From positions 1 to 26,322 of the IMG/VR virus record IMGVR_UViG_3300046028_000823: a DNA stretch of 26,322 nt; one strand, 5' to 3'. The notes below the pieces were generated by a model. It ran no database searches, was not told where the DNA came from, and was given only the letters and a program-made list of their open reading frames with translations. This DNA comes from a virus. This document shows positions 20,598-26,322 of the stretch, piece after piece (the stretch's first letter is position 1; every line of letters starts with the position of its first letter). The translations under genes were made by a program, and so were the position numbers.

Positions 20598-21022
20598 TCT
20601 TTAACCCATGCGCTGTCGATGCATTCGATGGGGCAATATACCACACCCTGTTCAGAAAGAAACGCCGCGCTTGAGCCTACGGATATACCAAAGCCAACGC
20701 CTAAATATTCGGCCCGCAGACTTGTCGCGCTTGATGTGACCAACGCACCCCTAGGCGGCACATCGTAGGCCCGCTGCATCCTGTCTTGCAGCATATCGTC
20801 AACTGTCTGGTAGCCGTATTCATAGCGAATCTGGGCGCGTGTCAGCAATTTGTTGCCTTGCGTGTAGCGGTTCAGCAGATCGTCGGCCCAGCCTTCGCCG
20901 TCCATGCGCCTGAAAGCCTCATTGGTGAAAATCAGGCAATCCCACACGCCCCATTTAAACGGCCTGTCCTTAACCTCTTTCAAGAAAGAGTGCAGTTCGC
21001 TTATGCGATTTTGCGGCCCCAT
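20594..21022 (-). CDS. Tail-tip NlpC/P60-like protein (DUF6950 type, 142 aa)
   Basis: A 142-residue protein with the sequence PFKWGVWDCLIFTNEAF at 21-37, giving nucleophile-like Cys29, a hallmark of DUF6950 proteins that occupy the place of phage NlpC/P60 tail peptidases. A conserved-looking VPPRGALV strand follows near 88-95. The expected His partner is not obvious, so peptidase activity is uncertain. The gene order between the hub protein and J-like protein fits lambda K. Its start overlaps the previous gene by 22 nt. Confidence 0.7.
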   Translation of the reverse strand: MGPQNRISELHSFLKEVKDRPFKWGVWDCLIFTNEAFRRMDGEGWADDLLNRYTQGNKLLTRAQIRYEYGYQTVDDMLQDRMQRAYDVPPRGALVTSSATSLRAEYLGVGFGISVGSSAAFLSEQGVVYCPIECIDSAWVKE

Positions 21023-21552
21023 ACGATTTCTTTGTCCTGAAGGTCAGCAACGAAGCTGAAGAATGTATCGGTCGGATAGCGCGATTTCTGGCTTTCGTGC
21101 GTGTAACGGCGCACACGCGGGCGGTTCAATTCGATCAATCGGCTTTCAACTGTCAGCGTGATATTCGACGTTTCACCGCTGTCTTCGATAGACATGGTGT
21201 TCATGTAGCCGCCAAATATCTCTACAAAATCATCAACATTGGTCACGCCCCATAAAATGCGGCATAAACGGCGCTGGTAGGGTTCCGTCAAAGCCAGCGA
21301 AACAATGCTGCTGACAATTCCATTCAGCGAAATCGTTGCAGCCTTAGCTGACAGATCGTTGACCTCATCAATCCCGCTGATCGACAGAAGGTTTCCCGCG
21401 CCAAGATATGTCTGACCATCAATGGTGCGGTCGGTGTAGCCCGTCCAAAGTCTGACAGCACCGCCGTCAAACAGCATTTCTACCGCATAAAACGGATAAA
21501 CTTCAGGCTGTGTCAGTGCTGACAGAATTGCGGCTGGAATTGAACGTGCCAT
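21001..21552 (-). CDS. Tail-tip hub protein, lambda L / DUF2163-like position (183 aa)
   Basis: A 183-residue strand-rich protein. It begins MARSIPAAILSALTQPEVYP, then LWTGYTDRTIDGQTYLGAGNLLSI and a SAKAATISLNGI strand. It ends with RLIELNRPRVRRYTHESQK, a pattern I know from minor tail or hub proteins of siphoviruses of alphaproteobacteria. Its position between the distal-tail-type protein and the peptidase-like protein fits. The start overlaps the previous stop by one base (TGATG). Confidence 0.7.
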   Translation of the reverse strand: MARSIPAAILSALTQPEVYPFYAVEMLFDGGAVRLWTGYTDRTIDGQTYLGAGNLLSISGIDEVNDLSAKAATISLNGIVSSIVSLALTEPYQRRLCRILWGVTNVDDFVEIFGGYMNTMSIEDSGETSNITLTVESRLIELNRPRVRRYTHESQKSRYPTDTFFSFVADLQDKEIVWGRKIA

Positions 21553-22175
21553 CAGACAGCCTCCATCGCTGCAAATGTCATGCCATAGATTGCCGATTCA
21601 TTGATTGAAAAGCCTTGATCGTTGCTGGATAGCCTGAACAAACCTTTGGAATCGCTGACAGTCACAGTGGCATTGTCTGCAGGGGCAACACGGATGTGGG
21701 GCCAAATGTCTAAGGTGACGTTGCCGCTGCCATCGCTGTTGGCATCTGTCAGCACCTTGTGCAGCCGCGATGAACTGCCGCTGCCAAGCTGGATATAGTC
21801 ACCAGCCTTTAGCCAGCCCGTTGTGCTATTTGTTGCGCCGTCGATTACAAGCGATCCACCAGTTTGGCTTGCGCCGTTAACGAGCGGTGTGCCAGTTGCA
21901 TCGCCTCTAGCAGTTGCGCCCATCGGATCACCCATTAGGAAAGTGCCAAGCTGCCCACGCAGACTGAGTAGCCATGCGTTCCATTGTTCAGCATCGGCCC
22001 GCTTCATCGGCTTCAGGGTGACATCGGCTGTCCACATCTGACCAGCATAAGCAAAAGCCTGACCCGCAAAGGTGAACGGCGATCTGCTATATGCAACCGC
22101 GTTGATTGCCCTGATTTCGATAGACTGGATGGCCTTTGTCGCAACTGGCAAAGACAAGGGAAAAGTTATTGCCAT
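21552..22175 (-). CDS. Distal tail / minor tail protein (207 aa)
   Basis: A 207-residue protein downstream of the tape measure. AYSRSPFTFAGQAFAYAGQM (residues about 28-47), then WTADVTLKPMKRADAEQWNAW and GTFLMGDP form a conserved core that I recall from minor tail proteins of siphoviruses. The rest is strand-rich (GDYIQLGSGSSSRLHKVL, then VTLDIWPHIR). It likely connects the tape measure or tube end to the hub. It starts with a one-base overlap with the tape-measure stop (TAATG). Confidence 0.7.
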   Translation of the reverse strand: MAITFPLSLPVATKAIQSIEIRAINAVAYSRSPFTFAGQAFAYAGQMWTADVTLKPMKRADAEQWNAWLLSLRGQLGTFLMGDPMGATARGDATGTPLVNGASQTGGSLVIDGATNSTTGWLKAGDYIQLGSGSSSRLHKVLTDANSDGSGNVTLDIWPHIRVAPADNATVTVSDSKGLFRLSSNDQGFSINESAIYGMTFAAMEAV

Positions 22176-24130
22176 TAGAACGCACTCCCATAACTGCCGC
22201 CGCGCCGTTTTGCATCAAGCACAGCAGCCTTGGCGCTGTCGGCGATCTGCGGCATCAGCGACTTGATCTCTGCACGAACAGTTTGCTGAACACCAGTGCT
22301 GACATTGATGGTCTGCATCACTGTAACGCTGCCGCCACCGCCGACAGCGGCCTTGGATTGCGGCACAGACAGCACACGGCCCGCGCTAGATGGCACAAAC
22401 AGTTCGCGCCCATGTTCACCCACCACAGAAGGCTGACCAGCCTGTATCGGCCCGCCAGCGGCGCTGCCAGTGATGCCAAGCGCACCTCCGATAAAACCAA
22501 GGATGCCAGAGCCAGCTTTTCCAGCCGTTGCCAGTTGACCAACCATACGCTGCACAACTAGCACACGATAAAGTTCCTTGATGATGTCAGCCGCCATGCT
22601 GCGGAAAGCATCTTTGGCGCTGGATGTGCCATCAACCATGCCCATGAACGCATCTTCCATAGACGATTGGATCGTGCTGGATATGGTTTCAAACTCGCTC
22701 ATGGTCAGGCCAAGGTTTTGCACCTGTGCTTGATAAACTGCCAACGCTTCTTTTGTCTTGAGTGCAATAATGGCGGCATCGCTCATGCCTTTGTTTGCGC
22801 CAGTTTGGGCTATCTTGCCCATCTCGTTCGCAATGGTTAGCTGTTCTTGCTGTGTCGCAAGTGCTTCAATGCTTTGGCGTTGTGTTTCCGAAACTGTGCC
22901 ATTTGCAGCCATCGCTTGCGTCATCAGCGTTTCAACTAATGCAGCCTTTTCAACCGCCGCATTTTTCTTGATCTGTTCTTCTTTGCTCAAACCATTCAAT
23001 GCAATTTCAGTTTGCAATTCTGAGTTTTTGTCAGACACAGATTGAACGGATGCACTATAGGTTGCATCCAGTTTTTTCTCTGCGGCCTCTCTATCAACAG
23101 CGGCAACAACCAAAGCCCTGTTAACTTCAACTTCAAGTTCTGCAACTCTTAAAGCATCTGCCCTATCTTGCCCTGATCGTGCGTCAAAAATTGGAGCATT
23201 TGTATTCAAAGAGTTTACTTTATTGACGGCTGCTCCATATGCCAAATACGCATCACGGACTTCACCAGTAGCCGTGGCTGCATAAGCCAGCGCATTGTTT
23301 GATGTGACTTGGCGCTGTGTTCCTGCAAACAGAAAGTCATTTACAGCCTTTGTAAGGCTGGCAATACCCTGCGCTGCATCAATGACAAACGGCATCAAGT
23401 TTACAAGCGCAGATGTCAGGTTCGCACTAACAACCATCGACATCGCATCAAGTTTGTCAGCGGCCTCTGCGGCATTATAGATAACATCGCGGTTAATAAC
23501 GACACCAAGGCTTTGCGCTTCAGCAGCCATTGCCTCTAAACCAGCCGAGCCATCAGCCAGCATATTGACCATCGCCAAGCCGCTTTTTCCAAACAGATCA
23601 GTGGCAAGTGTGGCGCGTTGTGCAGGGTTTTCAACTGCCGCCAGTTTGTCGGCAATTCTAGACAATGCTTGGTCTAGCGGTATGGTCGACAACTCAGAGC
23701 CAGACAGGCCAAGTTCGTCCAGCGATTTTTTAGCAGATGTGCCACCCATCGCGGCATCGCCAAGGTTCTTAGTTAGCTTCTGCAAAGACCCTTGCAGCAC
23801 ATCAGCCGAAACGCCGCTAAGTTGTGCCGCATATTGCAGTTCTTGCAAAGCATCTGTGGTAATGCCGATGACTTCAGCCGCGTCTTTCAAATCGCCAAGT
23901 TTATTTGCGGCATCTCGCACAGCCACGCCAAGCTGCTGAATTGCAGCAACGCTTAGAAATGCAGCGGCAGCACCGCCCAACTTGTCGAAGCCCATGCTAA
24001 CAACGCTTAGGTCTTTGTTAGCGTTCTTGGCAAAGCTGGCAATCCTCTTGGCATTCTTATCCATCGCGGAGGCAAACGCTTTATCCTTGGCGGTCAGGAT
24101 GATGTTTAGCTGTTCTGCACTAATTGCCAT
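22175..24130 (-). CDS. Tape measure protein (651 aa)
   Basis: A 651-residue, largely helical Ala-rich protein. Coiled-coil parts include AKDKAFASAMDKNAKRIASF (about 13-32). Also typical of tape measures are LGDAAMGGTSAKKSLDELGL and the C-terminal GEHGRELFVPSSAGRV motif (about 595-610). It sets tail length and is ejected with DNA; at roughly 0.15 nm per residue the tail would be near 95-100 nm. I chose the ATG at 24130 because GGAG lies 8 nt upstream; the in-frame TTG at 24145 lacks this. The start overlaps the chaperone-extension frame by 11 nt. Confidence 0.88.
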   Translation of the reverse strand: MAISAEQLNIILTAKDKAFASAMDKNAKRIASFAKNANKDLSVVSMGFDKLGGAAAAFLSVAAIQQLGVAVRDAANKLGDLKDAAEVIGITTDALQELQYAAQLSGVSADVLQGSLQKLTKNLGDAAMGGTSAKKSLDELGLSGSELSTIPLDQALSRIADKLAAVENPAQRATLATDLFGKSGLAMVNMLADGSAGLEAMAAEAQSLGVVINRDVIYNAAEAADKLDAMSMVVSANLTSALVNLMPFVIDAAQGIASLTKAVNDFLFAGTQRQVTSNNALAYAATATGEVRDAYLAYGAAVNKVNSLNTNAPIFDARSGQDRADALRVAELEVEVNRALVVAAVDREAAEKKLDATYSASVQSVSDKNSELQTEIALNGLSKEEQIKKNAAVEKAALVETLMTQAMAANGTVSETQRQSIEALATQQEQLTIANEMGKIAQTGANKGMSDAAIIALKTKEALAVYQAQVQNLGLTMSEFETISSTIQSSMEDAFMGMVDGTSSAKDAFRSMAADIIKELYRVLVVQRMVGQLATAGKAGSGILGFIGGALGITGSAAGGPIQAGQPSVVGEHGRELFVPSSAGRVLSVPQSKAAVGGGGSVTVMQTINVSTGVQQTVRAEIKSLMPQIADSAKAAVLDAKRRGGSYGSAF

Positions 24131-24299
24131 CAACTTGCTCCACAAGTGCGCGATACTGTTCAGCCGTCATTGCAGTTGATCCAGCTTTTTTAGGTGCGTG
24201 GGCATCATGCCAACCTTGGAACACAAGCCACGCATCCAGCGGGATCATATCACGGATTTCTTCAGGACGTAACCCAATGACAATTCCGTTTTTGACCAT
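24120..24299 (-). CDS. Tail assembly chaperone extension (GT-like second frame, 59 codons)
   Basis: A reading frame too short for standard tracks. From ATG at 24299 it encodes 59 residues: MVKNGIVIGLRPEEIRDMIP, then LDAWLVFQGWHDAHAPKKAG and MTAEQYRALVEQVDGN. It has no Shine-Dalgarno and lies 11 nt after the chaperone gene. The frame is open upstream into that gene and is reached by a -1 shift on its A run at 24342-24350. The fusion would be about 189 residues (116 + 73). In lambda and many siphoviruses such a G/GT fusion is required for tail assembly. Overlaps the tape measure start by 11 nt. Confidence 0.7.
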   Translation of the reverse strand: MVKNGIVIGLRPEEIRDMIPLDAWLVFQGWHDAHAPKKAGSTAMTAEQYRALVEQVDGN

Positions 24300-24310
24300 G
24301 CCGCGAACAT

Positions 24311-24688
24311 TTAATCGGCTAGGTTTTGCTCCGCTATGGTCTTTTTTTTTGATGCTTCATCCATTGCATCAGGCATAAAGGCCACGCCGACCACAGCTTG
24401 GGCGATCTGATACAGGCGCAACAGATCAGCGGGAGTTGCCGCCGAAATAACCTTGTCGGCTTCTGCGTCTTTCATCCCACCGCCGACCAAAGCCAGCGCC
24501 AAAAGGTCACGGGTTTCTTTGCTGTTTAGCTTTGTGCCACGACCAAACAGGCCATCCCACACATCAAATATGCCGCGATGCTTATCCTCAAACCGCTCAA
24601 TCTCACGATTGCGTAACAGGAAAACATAAGAGGTGTCGCCGATATATTCGGCAACACCCCCACGCGGCGCTTCAGCCGTTATACTCAT
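24311..24688 (-). CDS. Tail assembly chaperone (lambda G-like, 125 aa)
   Basis: A 125-residue helical protein located between the tail tube and tape measure genes, the position of tail assembly chaperone G. It contains YVFLLRNREIERFEDKHRGI, then LNSKETRDLLALALVGGGMK. This order also resembles chaperone proteins next to tube genes in gene-transfer agents. Near the 3' end, codons TCA AAA AAA AAG ACC contain an A AAA AAG slippery heptamer, after which the -1 frame stays open into the 59-codon extension. The ATG at 24688 overlaps the tail tube stop (TGATG). Confidence 0.78.
   Translation of the reverse strand: MSITAEAPRGGVAEYIGDTSYVFLLRNREIERFEDKHRGIFDVWDGLFGRGTKLNSKETRDLLALALVGGGMKDAEADKVISAATPADLLRLYQIAQAVVGVAFMPDAMDEASKKKTIAEQNLAD
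24341..24350 (-). promoter_or_regulatory. Programmed -1 ribosomal frameshift slippery site
   Basis: On the minus strand nine A residues and a G (24350-24341) give the slippery heptamer A AAA AAG in frame with the chaperone. After a -1 slip the next codon is GAC and no stop is met until 24120. This is a classical location for frameshifting in tail chaperone genes. A sequencing error in the A run would mimic it. Confidence 0.72.
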
Positions 24689-25113
24689 CAGACAGCCGTA
24701 AACGTCACAGCGCCACTGCTTGTCAGCGACAGTGAATAGGTTACGCCGCCTTCAGTTTCGCCGCCAAACTCCAGCGACTCGATGTAGAATGTGCCAGCAT
24801 ACGTTCCGAATGCAGGAATAGTCACAGTAAAGTTGGCCTTGGGATCAGCCGCCATTGCGGCAGTGTTCATCCGCAATTCGGTAACGCTATCTTCAAAATA
24901 GCCGTCACCAGAGATGGTCACATTTTTTACGCCGTTTAGGCTTTCAGTCCACAACGCACCAGCGGGGGTGGTGCAATCAGGCGTAGTCACATCAATCAAC
25001 GAGTTGTTCAGTGTGATTGCCTTGCTGTTCAGCCCGCAAAGATTTGCAAACGCTTCAGTTGCAGCGCCATCGCCAATCTTTACTAGCAGGGCGCGTCCAA
25101 GTTGTTTAGCCAT
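24688..25113 (-). CDS. Major tail tube protein (TP901-1-like, 141 aa)
   Basis: A 141-residue strand-rich protein: MAKQLGRALLVKIGDGAATE, then FANLCGLNSKAITLNNSLIDVT, TTPAGALWTESLNGVKNVTISGDG in part, and FYIESLEFGGETEGG. This is the pattern of TP901-1-type tail tube subunits. Many copies stack to form the tail tube around the tape measure. The ATG at 25113 is preceded by GGAGG 5 nt upstream, the strongest Shine-Dalgarno in the tail region, in keeping with high expression. An in-frame start at 25125 lacks this. The stop overlaps the chaperone start. Confidence 0.82.
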   Translation of the reverse strand: MAKQLGRALLVKIGDGAATEAFANLCGLNSKAITLNNSLIDVTTPDCTTPAGALWTESLNGVKNVTISGDGYFEDSVTELRMNTAAMAADPKANFTVTIPAFGTYAGTFYIESLEFGGETEGGVTYSLSLTSSGAVTFTAV

Positions 25114-25157
25114 GATGGCCTCCATGTATAGGGCTTGCCCAAGGCCCGTTGCTAGGC

Positions 25158-25568
25158 TTATTCAAGCAATGCTTGAAGTGCGATTACAGCCGTATAACCA
25201 CGACCATCAGTGTCTCTTGTAACCGAATACGTCTGGAAAATCAATTCTACCAGCGTAAACCCAGTGACTGTTACGTTAGCCTCTTGCCGATGCAAAGCTG
25301 CACGAACGGCCTCAACGATCTGCACAGCCTCAACTCGACCTGATGCCGATCTGCTATTGGCTTCGATGGTGATGTCCACAACCGATCCAAGAGTGCTGTC
25401 TGTGTCGAAAGCATTTGCCGTGATCTGGTCAAACCGCAGATATGGGAATGTCACGGCTTGCGGCGGTTCGTCATAGACGCGGGTGGAAACAATCGCAGTC
25501 ACGCCAGCGTTAGCCACAAGCCTAGCCCGTAAGCCTTTTTGTAGAGCAAGTGCAAAGCCGTCAGCCAT
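25158..25568 (-). CDS. Tail completion/terminator protein (DUF3168-like, 136 aa)
   Basis: A 136-residue protein with the DUF3168 pattern: ALQKGLRARLVANAGVTAIV (residues about 8-27), TRVYDEPPQAVTFPYLRFDQ (28-47), then SVVDITIEANSRSASGRVEAVQIVEAVRAALH. These proteins cap the tail tube and join it to the head. The ATG at 25568 overlaps the upstream gene by 8 nt. A 44-nt gap to the tube gene holds a weak GC hairpin. Confidence 0.82.
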   Translation of the reverse strand: MADGFALALQKGLRARLVANAGVTAIVSTRVYDEPPQAVTFPYLRFDQITANAFDTDSTLGSVVDITIEANSRSASGRVEAVQIVEAVRAALHRQEANVTVTGFTLVELIFQTYSVTRDTDGRGYTAVIALQALLE

Positions 25569-25950
25569 TGGTTGCTTCCTTCATGCCGCGATTAACAGCA
25601 GACTTGATGCTTTTGCCAAACTTCTTGCCCTGCAATTTTTGCGCCAAGCGAATGTAAGGTTGCGCTGCAGTTGTGCCGCGATTGCCTTTTTGACGCCCAA
25701 ACTCGACAGCGTTTGCCTTGGTCTGCGCTTCTTTTGTCGGCGGTGCAGCTTCCACCGATGCAGTTAAGCCATCGGCTTCATAAACAGTATGTATCCATCC
25801 ACGCAGTTCGCCAGATTTTGTAGGAACCAAACGCCGCGCCATGTTTGCGGCCTGTTCAGTATTCAGCCGAACAGACTTCACCAAATTGCGTTCAACAGCC
25901 TTTGGCATAGATGCAAGTTGTTTGATGAGTTTTTCAGCATCCACCTTCAT
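25561..25950 (-). CDS. Head-tail connector, HK97-gp10-like (129 aa)
   Basis: A 129-residue basic protein with typical HK97-gp10 features: LIKQLASMPKAVERNLVKSV (about 8-27), RLNTEQAANMARRLVPTKSGELRGWI (28-53), and KANAVEFGRQKGNRGTTAAQPYIR in which FG precedes a P-Y/F-I-R motif (79-102). It links head and tail during assembly. It is coupled to neighbours at both ends (ATGA at the start). Confidence 0.82.
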   Translation of the reverse strand: MKVDAEKLIKQLASMPKAVERNLVKSVRLNTEQAANMARRLVPTKSGELRGWIHTVYEADGLTASVEAAPPTKEAQTKANAVEFGRQKGNRGTTAAQPYIRLAQKLQGKKFGKSIKSAVNRGMKEATNG

Positions 25951-26285
25951 GTTGCCACCCCGCGTTCAAGCATGAACTCGACAACAACATCTTTGGCGTC
26001 AATGTGGGTCACGTTTTTGATGGCCCAAGTGTAGCCACGAATGACCACACGATCAGCCGCCGTCACAGTGTCTGTAAAGCTGTCAGCACGGCAGCGCATG
26101 GTTGCCATAGCCACATCATTTAAAGCGCCACCTTGGATAGCTTCACGGCCCGTGCGTTCACGAAGGTCAGCCCAGCGCACACCGACCTGTGACCAGCCAG
26201 TGTAGACGTTGCCATAAGCGTCAATGGCGCTCTGATCTAGGCGCTGAAATGTAGCACGTTCACTGAATGCGCCAGCCCTAGCCAT
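25947..26285 (-). CDS. Head-tail adaptor / stopper (SPP1 gp16-like, 112 aa)
   Basis: A 112-residue strand-rich protein. RATFQRLDQSAIDAYGNVYTGW is followed by GVRWADLRERTGREAIQGGA and a C-terminal RVVIRGYTWAIKNVTHIDAK. R-x-x-x-Q, D-x-x-G-x-x-x-x-W and the terminal Y-x-I-x-x-V-x-x-x-D are the usual marks of phage head closure proteins. I chose ATG at 26285, which overlaps the stop of the partial upstream gene by 8 nt; a TTG at 26303 is also in frame. Confidence 0.78.
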   Translation of the reverse strand: MARAGAFSERATFQRLDQSAIDAYGNVYTGWSQVGVRWADLRERTGREAIQGGALNDVAMATMRCRADSFTDTVTAADRVVIRGYTWAIKNVTHIDAKDVVVEFMLERGVAT

Positions 26286-26322
26286 ACCAAGTATTCCGTT
26301 CAATGCCGATCATGTCGGTGTC
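26278..26322 (-). CDS. 3' end of an upstream head gene (partial)
   Basis: An open frame enters from the right edge and ends at TAG (26278-26280). The visible C-terminus reads DTDMIGIERNTWYG. By order it is probably a gp6-like head-tail connector, but the fragment is too short to recognise. The 8-nt overlap with the next start supports it as a real gene end. Confidence 0.5.
   Translation of the reverse strand, partial: DTDMIGIERNTWYG

Noticed and set aside
18777-20604. Several plus-strand frames opposite the J-like gene
   Set aside because: No Shine-Dalgarno or family pattern; the minus-strand frame carries clear tail-protein motifs.
25114-25157. Weak hairpin between tail completion and tail tube genes
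   Set aside because: The GGGCTT/AAGGCCC pairing has a bulge, is short and has no T tract, so it is not called as a terminator.

Overview
The window is most of the genome of a tailed dsDNA phage with a long non-contractile (siphovirus) tail, or a prophage of that type. Head-tail connector, tail, lysis and replication genes are packed almost without gaps, with many ATGA, TGATG and TAATG stop/start overlaps. The tail genes (HK97-gp10-like, DUF3168-like, TP901-1-like tube, DUF6950-like peptidase, J-like tip) and several small proteins resemble those of phages of alphaproteobacteria. A marine or freshwater alphaproteobacterial host is therefore likely, but this is inference from family resemblance. 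No terminase, portal, capsid, integrase, tRNA or CRISPR array is in the window. The last 45 bases hold the 3' end of another head-tail gene, so the head genes probably lie just outside, beyond one or both ends.

Layout. (1) 26322 to 11442, minus strand: late operon. It runs from head-tail joining genes through tail tube, tail assembly chaperone (with a credible -1 frameshift), tape measure, tail-tip hub, J-like tip protein and glycine-rich fibre. Next come a block of exported proteins of unknown function (16093-13406), small membrane proteins including a likely holin, and a GH19 endolysin. A strong bidirectional terminator at 11400-11425 separates this from the convergent plus-strand genes. 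(2) 8961 to 11392, plus strand: ten small, translationally coupled genes, including a winged-helix-type protein and a two-repeat NUMOD1-like protein. This is probably an early regulatory or host-takeover block. (3) 8820-8960: divergent control region with two near-identical palindromic operators and back-to-back promoter-like sequences. (4) 8810 to 1461, minus strand: Cro-like HTH protein, then RuvC-like resolvase, RecE-like exonuclease, SSB-like protein, PrimPol-helicase, a stand-alone copy of that helicase's C-terminal domain, dCTP deaminase/dUTPase-family protein, MT-A70 methyltransferase and two small proteins. It ends at an intrinsic terminator at 1387-1413. (5) 1375 to 59, minus strand: a small protein, an HNH nuclease and a probable virion protein, placed where packaging genes would follow.

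How it fits together: the HTH protein and palindromic operators probably set the balance between the two divergent early transcripts. The replication module has its own primase-helicase, SSB, exonuclease and resolvase, and a repeat/hairpin array at 3441-3582 is a candidate replication origin or operator. The most unusual parts are the exported-protein block, which includes a pilin-like protein next to a chaperone-like protein, and the duplicated helicase domain sitting beside the repeat array. All functional calls come from reading the sequence; no database search was run.
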